A stretch of 64,000 bases of DNA from Tomocerus qinae (taxonomy: Eukaryota; Arthropoda; Collembola; Entomobryomorpha; Tomoceridae). The stretch covers positions 71,672,001 through 71,736,000 of the forward strand of contig CM034546.1 of the NCBI GenBank assembly GCA_020055645.1, in the 5' to 3' direction. A program made the position numbers and the translations under genes. Positions 11,298 through 21,718 of the stretch are shown here, one piece after another; position 1 is the stretch's first letter; every line of letters starts with the position of its first letter. The notes below the pieces were generated by a model. The model had not been told where the DNA came from. It did no database searches and saw only the letters and a program-made list of their open reading frames with translations.

Positions 11298-13374
11298 ATG
11301 GATTATTTCTACCGAAACTCGGCAATTATTATTATTTTTGTAATCATGTTGTCCATTGTGGTTGTTGCTTGTTAGGTATCTTATCTTATGTTGTTGTTAT
11401 GAATTGTTGTTAACATGTTACTTTATTACTCACTTGATTGACTGCTTACTTAATTGCTTTGATTTAGTTAATGAGTTACTCAATGAAATGTTTTTTAATT
11501 ATTTGATTCATAATATATATACTTTGTGGGTGTGATTATGTCCTTCTGATGATTTGTTTGAGTTAGCTGCTTTATGTACATCGATTTTTTGTTTGATCTG
11601 AGTTAGTTAGACGTTTGTTGAGTAAAATATCCTTAGAGCATTATAATTTTGCACATTGCACACCATATATTGTACACAATAATTATAGTTATACTGATTG
11701 CTACAAGTAGCCCTTTATGATGAATTACCAATAATCCCTTCTATAAGTTCAAATATATAAGTACAATTTAAAAACATCTCCACATTATTTCATTTTATTT
11801 CCATTGTATGCATGCAGGTAATAAGTGAAATTGATTATCAAAATAATTTCTATAGTCATCTATTTAAATCGTTTATATTGACTAAAGAATAGAGCACTAT
11901 GTGTTAAATATAATATCCATTGTTATATTTTCAACATTGCATCTAAAGAAGATAGATTACGATATTATCAGATTTGTTGGCATCCTAGGCTGTGGCTGGC
12001 TTCTAAATGGCTCCTAAAAATTATATTACCTTATAAATTAAAAGAAAGTCTTCTTTGCAAAGCAAGGCTTTTGGAAACGTTAATCATAGTCAGTAGGAAG
12101 TAGAACATATTATTATGTTTTTAAAAAATATTATTATAACTGTACTTGCAAAAGTATATAAAAAACTGCGTGATTAGTAAACAGTAAATGTTCATTAAGG
12201 TCAAATAAATGTCTCTTAGTAAATTTCAGGTGGTTTACTAAATGAACTTCCAAGCAAGGAATATCTAAAAAGTATATATATACAATATACTTATAATACT
12301 TTCAAAATTAATTTATGTAATGATTTTATGCATGAATAACAAGATGTTGTCTTTCTATGTAAGTCTCAATTAGGGAACCGAATAAAAACTATTGTTATTA
12401 TTTCCTTTTATATTGCATTCGATTTTATAAGACTTCATTCATTTAATCCGATTTTGTCCGATGTCATCCGATTTACATTTAAAGTAAGCTTGTGTTATCA
12501 ATTTTTATATCTATTTCAGGCCTAATCCGATTTCATTCAATTTCATTTATTGGAACGAATCAGTTATACTAGAGTCAAATAGAACTTGCGTCGTGCTATG
12601 TTAGGATTTTTCATAGTCTAAACTCTTGGAAGGGACTTGTCAATGTCCTGCCTAATAATTAGAGAAAACATAAAAGTATTGTCATAATCACAATGTCATT
12701 TGTCATTAAAGACAAAGGATGCCTGAATTGAACCTATTCCTTTCTAAAGGAGAAATTGCAACGATCTAAAATATGAAGGCCAACTATTATATACCGATAC
12801 AGGAGAACAATTGCATTATTTCGGTGAAATAAAAACGATGTAAATAATATTTGAATTAAAGAGCAAATTTATTATTAACAGTTCATCAACAAAAGGCTAT
12901 TTAAAACTAATATATCAATGCGAAAAGTATGGTAATAGAAAATTATCAGAAAGGGCTTTGGCTAACTAAGTGATTACATCTAAATAAATTATATACTTAT
13001 ATAACTAAGTAGCCTTATAGCATAACAAAATAACAATTCGACTACACATCCATTTCCACACAACTTACAGTCATCTAAATGATATAAAGTATTTAGAATA
13101 ATGAAATACATAGACATTAATTTAACAAAGTATTAGCATTTATACACGTAAACATCATAAGTACAGATGCATACGACATTCAATAATATTGAAGGTAGGT
13201 TAAGAAAATCATTAACAAGAATATTGAATCACAAAATACAATAAACATCCATCAATTATCAATAAATTCATTTAGTACATATTTACCACGCAAAATCATT
13301 ATCTCTACTACAATTTGTAAAATCATTCAATAATATATTATACAGTCCCTGGAGTAAATTTTTCTTCTATTCCA
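11298..13374. other. Intergenic region between genes B and C (tail to tail)
   Basis: No gene seen. 11298-11533 is the 3' flank of B. From 11534 it aligns with 3990-5846, the flank of gene A, so it marks one end of a segmental duplication. It includes another copy of the dispersed ATCCGATTT-type repeat (12270-12570). A TTAACAGTTCATC block near 12876 is the inverse of a block carrying the AATAAA signal in the D and E flanks, probably the end of C's 3' untranslated region. Confidence 0.6.
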
Positions 13375-15107
13375 TTAAATGGTCTGATGGTAGAGCTCCA
13401 GAAGTAAAGCAGGTTTGTATTTCATAATTTTCTCGGTTTCTTCAACCAATTTGTCTTTGTTCCTAAAACGCATAAATAATATTTTATTAAATTATAATAT
13501 TGTAGTCTTTATAATGTGCAAAACTATATTTTCTACATTGATAAGAATTTGTGATTCAAACTTACAGATTGAAAACTGTGATGGCTTTTGATTTCAGATT
13601 CGGCACTCCATACTTGTCGGCAGTGATGAGGATTTCCGCTACATTTTCCAGAGAGAGTCGTCTAGTCATATATTCTCCCACATCTTCCTTCAATCCCTTG
13701 ATATTAAACTGTATTGCGATTCGGAACATCTCTTGAAACTTTCTGGACATAATATCTTCAGATGTTTCTCCACTAAATAAATAAAAGCGATTTTGAAAAT
13801 AAGTGTTGAATATTACTGTAAACCAAATAACATTGTATGGCTAAAAATACAGAACTAAGAATATTAATTCCTACCAATAAATGTACTCCAGCATGGCACT
13901 CACGACATCATGGTCGTAATCCAGAATCTCCACTGTTTTATTGGATTCCGGTTTTTCATTATTGAAAATGGCTGAGAAAACAGAGTTTCGGCCTACAGGG
14001 AAAAATAAAAAAATAGTATTTAATAATAACAGATTTTTTACTTTCCTGACTTTCAATTAGAAAATAATGGAAATTAGGGCAAGGTAATTATCAAACATTA
14101 CATGAGAGTATGGCTTTGTGTGCGCTCAAAGTGGCTGATTTGGTCTTGATAGAGACATCCGACAGCGTTGGAGAATTAAACAGTTTAGCGACATCAGAAA
14201 CGATATAATTTTTGCCGATGGCAGCTTGCATCTCGGATTTTGCTTTTTCAGGAGAAAGTTTATAAATAGAAATTATTTGTTCCGTGATTTGGCAGTTGAT
14301 TTTGAAGGTATTATCTTCTAACAATTCATTTTCTGGCTTCAGTAAATCCGAAAGTTTGACGAAATCGTACGTTATAAATCTGTCACCAGAATGGTCGTAT
14401 GTGTAGTTGCTGATTACTGTTCATAAAACAATATTTCGTGGTAAATTAATAACATTTGCTAATTAATGTGGTTAATTATTTTTTAATTGCAGGAAAACTA
14501 AACAATACAATTACCTTTTCTGTATGAATTATTGGAATTCAGTAAATCCAATTGTATTCGAAAGTTCGTCTCCGTTTTAAAATTGACCCAATAGACACCG
14601 ATAGAGAAATAGTCCAAACTGTTTATTTCCAAACTTAGTTTCCTATTCAATACAAAATACGGAATCATAACTACTTACTACTTTAATAGATATAATTATT
14701 ATAACTAATACCATAAATAGAAATATAATTTAAATACATAATAAGTTACCATTGTCGTCCCTGCGAGTTGTCTTTGGGGTTTTGGAATACAGGAGAATAT
14801 AATTCAATCCCAGGTTTCTTGAAATGTATTCGTTCCTTGAAATTCTTGACATTCCACCGAAAAGTGTACACATTTTCCTAATACTATTCATAAAACATTA
14901 AAATAAATACACTTTTTAAGAAGAATTAAATTTGTAATTGAGGTAAATGATAATTATTAGTCCTTGCTATATTTTCTATGGTTTTGAGTTTCAAGAATGG
15001 AATGCCCGATCTAACAAGTAAATCATTAAAATTCTTATATTCGTGACAGCAACATTGTCGGCGTTGTCCTTTTCATAACTACTCCGAGAACGTTTAGCTG
15101 CACTCAT
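13375..15107 (-). pseudogene. MATH-BTB gene C, with lost splice donor and a stop at an acceptor
   Basis: Minus-strand exons by comparison with A and D: 15039-15107, 14750-14883, 14515-14642, 14102-14416, 13875-13992, 13566-13772, 13375-13462; together 353 codons. Exons 3-7 are clean and encode a MATH domain and an unbroken BTB domain (SSVFSAIF type, then YIYW). Two faults are visible. The donor of intron 1, GTAAGAAT in A and D, is ATAAGAAT here (15037-15038). The second codon of exon 2, CAG in D, is TAG; using the AG of that TAG as acceptor (exon from 14877) would drop two codons and keep frame, but nothing rescues the donor. ATAAGA does not match the U12 AT-AC consensus. Likely an early pseudogene or a transcript needing a different first exon. 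Confidence 0.75.
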
Positions 15108-15828
15108 TATTCTAGTCAAAGATATTGGGATGGTCAGAGTAGAGGACTTCAGATGAACCGTTTTTGTATGTATGAGAGATACCTAAGTAAATACAATGAA
15201 ACAGAGTCAGTTCGTATTTTCCATTTCATAAAATATGAATTCCTAGTTTACCTAATGTCAATGTAAAGAAGCATGTTTTAAAATAAAAGTTGTTATTTTA
15301 ATTTAACAATTTAGTTGACATCTTACCGGATGGAGTGGAAATGGAGATGACGTTTAGTCTAGCAAGTAATTCCAGATTCTATTGTTAGATACTAATCAGA
15401 TTTATTTATCATTTATTACTTGATTGTTGATTCTTAGGGATTCTATGAGAAACGGGAAACTTAGACAACCATCCTCTCCAACTCGAAATGTACTACTAAG
15501 GTAGATGGTGACAACAATGGCTGACTTTCACTACGTTTGAAATGGCACAAGGCATCAACTAGCTCTGAGCCTGGTTGACTTGAAGCTCGGTGGCCATTGT
15601 GGTGGAATCCGGCGCAAACGCAGCAACTTCATTGACATAATGGAGAGTGTCCTCTTTGGAGTATAGAATTAACTGCCAACAGACAAACAAGAATCCGTAA
15701 ACTGGTTCAATGTGTATTTTATGACGATTTTTAAAATGTGCAAACTCTGTCTTACTTCAGTCGCAGCCCCTAAACTAGATATACACGTAACATAGTTCGA
15801 AATAGTTAGAAGTAGCGTTTATTTTATA
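15108..15828. other. 5' flank and untranslated exon of gene C
   Basis: Aligns with 7600-8250 upstream of A and, inverted, with 28780-29400 upstream of D. The untranslated exon's donor (CATCCG/GTAAGATG on the minus strand) is at about 15323 and the acceptor before the start-codon exon at about 15178. No separate gene seen. Confidence 0.55.
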
Positions 15829-16479
15829 CTAGTGAACCCAGCTAAGGGGGGACTTAGCACTCTAGGGAATTTCAGCAGGCTACCCATCACAGTAACAAAA
15901 ACAATAATTGGTACTTCACTAAGGTTATTTTGTTAACCAGTAATGTTATTTAATTCCACAAAAAAGGTGTGCAAACTGGCACAAAGAATTCAAGGGGACA
16001 GTAAAAAATAACAGCTCTATAAAAAATGCTAAATAAGTTTGTCGATACAGCAGAACCAATTTGTATTTGGTTTTGAAATTCTAATTAATACTCACGATCA
16101 TTACAAATATCTCCTTTCGCCAATAATTTTCATTTAATCACCAATAATCAACTTATGTAGAGTATTATTGCTTTGATTGTTATAATAATTATGAAAAAAC
16201 TCATTTCGATGTTTTAGAGGAGAGTGGGCATGCGCATTTTGCTTTTTCGATTTCAAGGAACGTGCATATATTACGTGTGCATAGTTGATGGAAAGAGGAG
16301 GTGCCCAAAAGTGTTACGGTCAGCGCAGCACAAGGACCTGTGTTGCACATGGGGGAGGGAGTTTTGCGTTACGTAATATGTGCAGGTTCCCTAGGCTCTC
16401 CTACCACACATAGTTACATACATAGATATATAGGAAGGTAAATTTATTGCTCTATCTGTATCACGATTATGTATAGTGA
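15829..16479 (-). mobile_element. Non-autonomous Helitron, copy 1
   Basis: On the minus strand it begins A/TCACTATACATAATCG and ends GGGTTCACTAG/T, the Helitron pattern of 5'-TC and CTRR-3' inserted between A and T without target duplication. The same ends and interior occur in 57917-59116. The paralogous flank of gene A (8240-8420) runs through the site without this insert: 15780-15828 and 16480-16640 match on either side. No Rep/helicase coding seen. Confidence 0.75.
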
Positions 16480-17082
16480 TGCTATGTGTAGTCAAAATAA
16501 ATGCGTGTAGGTAACTGTTCCCTTGTAATTTGCATCTCCATAATAACCAATTCTTGGTAAAGCAATGGGCACAAATTGCGCTGGAAACCTTCATTTTCAA
16601 ATTAAACCGCTCATGCTGGGGTTTTTTAGTAACCTTATATTATCAAATGCAAGAAAACATAATTAGGCACCGTGCATCATTTCATAACATAATAATGCAC
16701 TCTGATCATCAACATCTATCAATCTTATTGTTAGAATAAAATCCAATAAATTTGGTGAAATCAGATGAAAGCTGATGAGCCATGAAATAGACATAAAAAT
16801 GTGTGTCAAGGCTGCACATTGATGCTTAAGGGTACAATTATCATGTTTTCTCTTAGTACACTTTCTTCCTATTGTATAATAAAATTAAGCAAACTCTACA
16901 ATGTAATTCGGATGATATCGGACGAAATCGGATGATTTGGTTGAAAAGTTTTATCAAATCGGATGAAATACAAACGGAAATAATAACATTAGTTTTTCTT
17001 CGGTTCCTTAATTAGGATTTAGAAGCACAACTCATTTTATCCATGCTTAACATATTAAATCAGTTGATTTTGAAAGAATATT
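16480..17082. other. Cassette flank: tail of C upstream region, then D-like upstream repeat
   Basis: 16480-16640 continues the match to 8251-8420 beyond the Helitron. From about 16735 the sequence matches 28290-28670, upstream of gene D, including CGGATGAAAT-type blocks and a TTCGGTTCCTTA motif. No gene seen. Confidence 0.55.
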
Positions 17083-17584
17083 CAGTCGGGTACACTAAGG
17101 AAACTCTGGCCGATTGCCGGCTAGAATTAGCCGGGCTAGAAGTAGCTGAAAATCGGCCAGTATTAGCCGTTTCTGAGGTCAATCGGCCAAATGTAGCCGT
17201 TCTGTAGAAAATAGGTAGCCGATCACTGGCCAGATTTAGCCTTTCTACCGTTATTTTACGTTCCTTTAGCTAGAACACAAAAATGCATCGTAGAATTTTT
17301 TTCTAACCTTCACCGTTGGAAAGAGCGTAAAAAAATCTATAAGGTGACCGATGCAAATTAGTGTTCACCTAAAACAACAGAATCTACGAATGCGTCTTTC
17401 CAAACACCTCTCATAGTTTTAACCGTTGAGTTTCTATTGTATTATGCTAAAGAGTGCAGTCCGGAACAAGTGGTAATGCTTATAACAAATAACTACATTT
17501 AATGATGACAATATCATCTGCTGTGTAATGTGCATTGATAATAAGTTTCAATAATTTCAAAGGGCTGTATTTCATATTTAGGCA

Positions 17585-17883
17585 GCGGGATCCGGCCCTA
17601 GATTTGCCACTTAACCTATTACCTTACTATATTTATTTTCCCCGTTTCTCCAAGTGCTTCTAATGTGCCTACCTAATATATTGAACTTTGTTGCTCCTGC
17701 TGCCTCAACATATTCAATATTACATTCGTTGCCCCTATCGCCCCAAACGTAATAAAAAGCAGTGCATATTGGGGGCAAATATTTCAATAGATTAGGTATG
17801 CACATTAGAAGTACTAGAGGCAACGGGAGAAATATATTAAGCCAATAGGTTAAGTGACAAAACTTGGGGCAAAGATATCCCGC
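17585..17883. repeat. Nested hairpin element, about 95-base arms
   Basis: Arms start GCGGGAT and end ATCCCGC and match imperfectly inward (CACTTAACCTATT against AATAGGTTAAGTG; CTTCTAATGTGC against GCACATTAGAAG). It sits inside the foldback transposon 17083-18288 and is probably an independent MITE. Confidence 0.7.
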
Positions 17884-18020
17884 TTTCCAGTCTTTTAAAG
17901 TAATAGCAATTTATAATATTCTTGGAACCACACATCGTAATTTTTTGAAGCTGATTCATTAGCACAAATATGAACCCCTAAATGATAATCCTGTTAATAT
18001 TCATAAAACAATATGTTTAT

Positions 18021-18125
18021 GAAATTACTGTTCTGGCAATTAATGATTAATAATTTATTTAATAATAATGAAATTACTGTTTTGGCAATTAATGATTAAT
18101 AATTTATTTAATAATAATGAAATTA
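18021..18125. repeat. 49-bp tandem repeat, about 2.1 copies
   Basis: The unit beginning GAAATTACTGTT repeats at 18021, 18070 and 18119 with few changes. It lies in the interior of the foldback transposon. Confidence 0.85.
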
Positions 18126-18288
18126 CTTGTTCCGGTCTGCACTCTAAGGTTTAGTACAGGTAATACAAATAGAGATGGCATTTATAATTGTCCGGCTAGA
18201 TCTAGCCGATTGTCGGCTAATGTTAGCTTATTGTCACCGGCTAATTCTGGCCGACAACCGGCCAGAGTTTCCTTAGTGTACCTGACTG

Positions 18289-19576
18289 ATATTATATTAT
18301 TAAAGATATTACTAACTTTGAAGTTCATTTTGTAAAGTTGAAATTTACTAAGAAACTTTTATTTCAATCTGGCTTTTTAATAATTACGCAGTTGATGGAG
18401 TTTTGCAACTAGTGTTGTCTTACTTATTAAATTAATATTTCGAGTTTCCAAAGTTATAATAACATTTAAAATAATATTTTTAAGATACACATTGTTTCGC
18501 GCTTCAAAGTTTCAACTAATCACTATTGTCATGGAATCATCTTCTGATGTAATGACTAACGTTTTCGTTTATTAGTTTACATAATTTTTCAGGAGAAATA
18601 CACCAAAAATGATATTTTTTGATAATTGATGGATGTTTATTGGATTTAAATATTCTTTTTGATGATTTCTTAACCTGAAATTTTTGATGATCTTCACTAT
18701 TAATGACAAGCTAAGCATGGCTTAGCTGTGCATATTGCGTATTTTTGGTACCAGAGTGACGATGCATATTACGTATTTGCGGTACCAACTGAAATTGCAT
18801 ATTGTGTATTTGATACCTTAAGGGACGATTTGTAATAAAAATAGTGGTTAGCATTAAAGTACCGAGTTTGTACTTTTATGGAAATTAATTGGCAACTTAT
18901 TAATTCTGTTTATTGACAATAGATTGGGCAATAGATTTCTCTAGGCCAAAGGCTACGTTTCGAGTTTCATATTATCCCAAATCATACTATAAACAATTTT
19001 TTCGTGTACTAAAATATTAATTAAAAATTTTCATTTAAATGTTCCATCCAAAATCTTTCTACATCTTCTTTAGCGTTAAAACGTGATCTTCTTTGAAAGT
19101 TTTCATGCTATTCTGGGGTGGACGCCAATGAGATAATACTAATCTTTCATTTTGGACACAAGTTCCAAATTTTATTGATTTTTTTCTTTCCTAGCTATCA
19201 CAAACTGTTAAAATCTTATTTAAAATTGGAAAACAGGTGTGCTAGGTTTCTTTGCTGGGTTCACTAGTACACAAGAAAAGGATATTTTATAATTTCTGGT
19301 TTTTGGCAAAGAAAGTCGAAAAGGTACACAGTGAATCCTTTTTGCTTTTGATCATAACAATATTATTATGCTATTTATGAATTGGTACTTAAGCCAACGT
19401 CTTAATTATGAGAGCTGCATCACCTCGGGATTTTAGTTCACGTTAATACATTTGAAATAGAATTTCACAGCAATACAAAATATGGGTAAGCAATTGCAAT
19501 AAGTAATACGAAATTTTTGGTTTTAATTTCAGATGTCATAGAATGATTTATTGATTTTATTTTAGGTTTTAAGGCT
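18289..19576. other. Cassette remnant without a gene, plus a Helitron-like 3' end and receptor 5' flank
   Basis: 18289-18390 resumes the D upstream match. 18600-18700 matches the downstream flanks of D (31255 on) and A (5680-5710, inverted), so upstream and downstream flanks are nearly joined and the MATH-BTB body is missing. 19248-19267 reads TTTGCTGGGTTCACTAG/T, like the Helitron 3' end. About 19395-19576 matches 45360-45530, a receptor-type 5' flank. No coding sequence supported. Confidence 0.5.
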
Positions 19577-19983
19577 TTGGAAATTCTTTGCCAGAATGAA
19601 ACTAAAAGTCATCAATTATGTTCCTACTTTAAAAAATTGTCAAGCAAAATAAAAGCTATCACTATAATTAATCAAGGAAACTATACTGGAAATGAAATTT
19701 TAAACTGGATTGGATTTTATTTCAATAGCTTATTGGGGCATATCTCAATAAAATATAACAACTTTGTGAGAACATTTCATTGTATTTCATTGTCGCCAAT
19801 ATTAAAGGTCCAAAATTATCTCACATTCGCTGCGATTTGTTATGAAGCGAATATCAGTATCAGAGTACGAGAGAATATCAGTATCGATGAAGCATCGAGG
19901 CAGCATCTATTTGGAAGTAAGAATATCTAAATGGTTTATTGGAAGTTACAATTACATCATTCCAATTTTGCTATGGTAGTATG

Positions 19984-21271
19984 GTATTCGGTAAAAACGC
20001 CTAAAACGAAAACCCAAATTTACATATGTAGATAATGCAAATGGCTTTTACCAGAAAAGGAGAAAATATCAAATGCCTTTCGAGAAAATATCAAATGCCT
20101 TTGGAGAAAATGTCAAACACTATAGTATTACCTATGTAATTTTTATTGCACATATTAAGTCAAGTAATTTTTGATTGCATATGTTTAGTTATGTTATTTT
20201 ATGTAATTTTTATGGCATATATTAAGTCATGTAACAGAAAAAGGTAATATTTATTCAATAGTCTCAATCATGGTCAGGTCAGTTTAACATTTTCTTTTAT
20301 CTCTGTCTTTAGCAAATATGCAATGCTATAACAATAATCGTCTATTTCAATTGTATTGTAAAGAACCATAGACTAAGTATTCATAGCAGAAAAAAAGGGT
20401 TTTTTTTGCTATAAGACACACAAAGTCCATTTACCAATCGGAAGGCAAATTTGAATGCTTATACTGTCAAACTATTGCGCCACGAATTGCGCCTATTCTC
20501 AAGCTCCAATCCACCTGAGGTGTTCATAATTTAGTCATTGTTATTGGCTGTCAAATAGCCAATAGTAATGATTAAATTATGAGAGATGGCATCAAATATA
20601 ACAAAGACTTTGGGCATACTAAGCTGTTTCAGGCTTAATCTTAGTATATGGTAAAGAACCACAATATTTTTCAACTTTTCGTTGATTAGATTGTATCTGT
20701 AAAGGGATGTCTTCGATAAGCCTGAAGTAACTTTAGATAGCATTGATAAGTACCATTTTTTCTCTCCAGAGCGTAACTTTGCAATGAAGTTGTACAAACG
20801 TGGGTGATTAGTGCGGAACCTGACATTAAGTGAGTTGTAGTACCCTTCTGAAGAATTTGTTGTGCGTGGAAGACCTTGAAGGGTACTATCATAAACGTTC
20901 CACATTTTAGGAGGAGAAAGTGCTGGTTTGGAAAAAGTACCAATCCAAGTGAAACGAACAAAGAGCAACTACAGACACTCAACTTCAAATTCATCTTTCA
21001 CCTGGTACTGCAGTAATTATTATCATTGTCATAAATTGACATTCAAGCATTGCTTAAGGACAAATTTACATGAAATAGTATGAAAGACAGATAAACATTC
21101 GTAATCTTAGTAATATCTGCATTTTCTCCAAAGGCATTTGACATTTTCACCAATGACGTTTGATATTATCTCCAATGACGTTTGATATTATCTCCTTTTC
21201 TGAAAATAGCCATTTGCATTATCTACATATGTAAATTTGGGTTTTCGTTTTAGGTGTTTTTACACCCAACC
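19984..21271. mobile_element. Mutator-like element (MULE) with 9-bp target duplication
   Basis: Long inverted ends: left GGTATTCGGTAAAAACGCC, right (reverse complement) GGTTGGGTGTAAAAACACC, then nearly identical for about 70 more bases. Flanks are GGTAGTATG (19975-19983) and GGTAGTATT (21272-21280), 8 of 9 identical, the length expected of MULEs. Subterminal AAATATCAAATGCCTTT-type repeats lie just inside both ends. The interior holds a piece of transposase on the minus strand. Confidence 0.85.
20531..20968 (-). pseudogene. MULE transposase C-terminal remnant
   Basis: 145-residue open frame. The part PPKMWNVYDSTLQGLPRTTN followed by SSEG and a run ending YNFIAKLRSGEKKW fits the C-terminal region of MULE transposases, where a WNV..RTNN..EG pattern is usual. 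The catalytic DDE part is absent, so the product could not transpose alone. The overlapping open frame at 20686-20994 is a shadow. Confidence 0.55.
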
Positions 21272-21654
21272 GGTAGTATTTAGCGAACTACGTTGTTTTG
21301 GGAAAACATAATGCTGCAGAGAGCATTAAAGATTTGTGCTCTGACTTACATATTCGACAAGAACTTGTTTGTTTGCACATGATAAGATAATTTTTCATCC
21401 TTATAGTAATGTTAGGTACGCATAAGATGTGTGCGTCAACAAATCGTTTTAAAATTAATTTTAATATACAACAAGGTCGCAATTTTTATTGTTGCTAAAT
21501 AGACAACAAAATTAAAAGCTTTAAGACTTTGACAAAGGCTTAAGAAAACTATTATTTATTATTGTTTTCAGAACAAGTGATGCAGCTCTGGAGGAAAAAA
21601 TTAGTACATTTAATGCATTTAGAATTTTAAATAATTTATTCAATCACTTTTTTA

Positions 21655-21718
21655 GACGCCGGGACGGACCCCTAAAAACGGGATGAACCATTTAAAAACG
21701 GGACGGATGGTCAGCCTA
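21655..21718. mobile_element. Solo end of a hAT-like element
   Basis: Read on the minus strand it starts TAGGCTGACCATCCGTCCCG and continues to CCCGGCGTC, matching the left end of the element at 27158-27814 over about 64 bases. It truncates exon 3 of the receptor pseudogene. Confidence 0.7.

Larger units (their letters stand above)
17083..18288. mobile_element. Foldback DNA transposon with 5-bp target duplication
   Basis: The ends are inverted copies of CAGTCRGGTACACTAAGG followed by AAACTCTGGCCG and CGG-rich blocks. Both flanks read ATATT (17078-17082 and 18289-18293). The D upstream region (28660-28700) shows the same flank without the insert. The interior holds a second inverted structure and a 49-bp tandem repeat but no transposase. 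Superfamily not assigned. Confidence 0.75.
19577..21655 (+). pseudogene. Gustatory-receptor-like pseudogene, split by a Mutator-like element
   Basis: Three blocks match the intact receptor gene at 37300-38715. Exon 1: 19577-19916, with GNEILNWIGFYFN against GNEISDWIGFYFN. Exon 2: about 19930-19983 then 21281-21410, carrying YVVLGKHNAAESIKD against YVVVEKHIVAESVKD. Exon 3: 21571-21655, starting SDAALEEKISTFNA. The ATG matching the intact gene's start (about 19596) is in a different frame from the conserved part, exon 2 has an inner deletion, its donor GT is changed to AT after ATAAG, and exon 3 stops at a hAT fragment. The 1288-bp transposon at 19984-21271 cuts exon 2. Clearly dead. Confidence 0.85.

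Noticed and set aside
15829..19267. One 3.4-kb TIR transposon bounded by ACTAGTGAACCCAGC and its inverse
   Set aside because: The gene A flank shows a precise 651-base insertion at 15829-16479 with Helitron ends, and the sequence after it belongs to the cassette.
20686..20994. 102-codon minus-strand open frame overlapping the MULE transposase remnant
   Set aside because: Different frame from the recognisable transposase motifs; a shadow.
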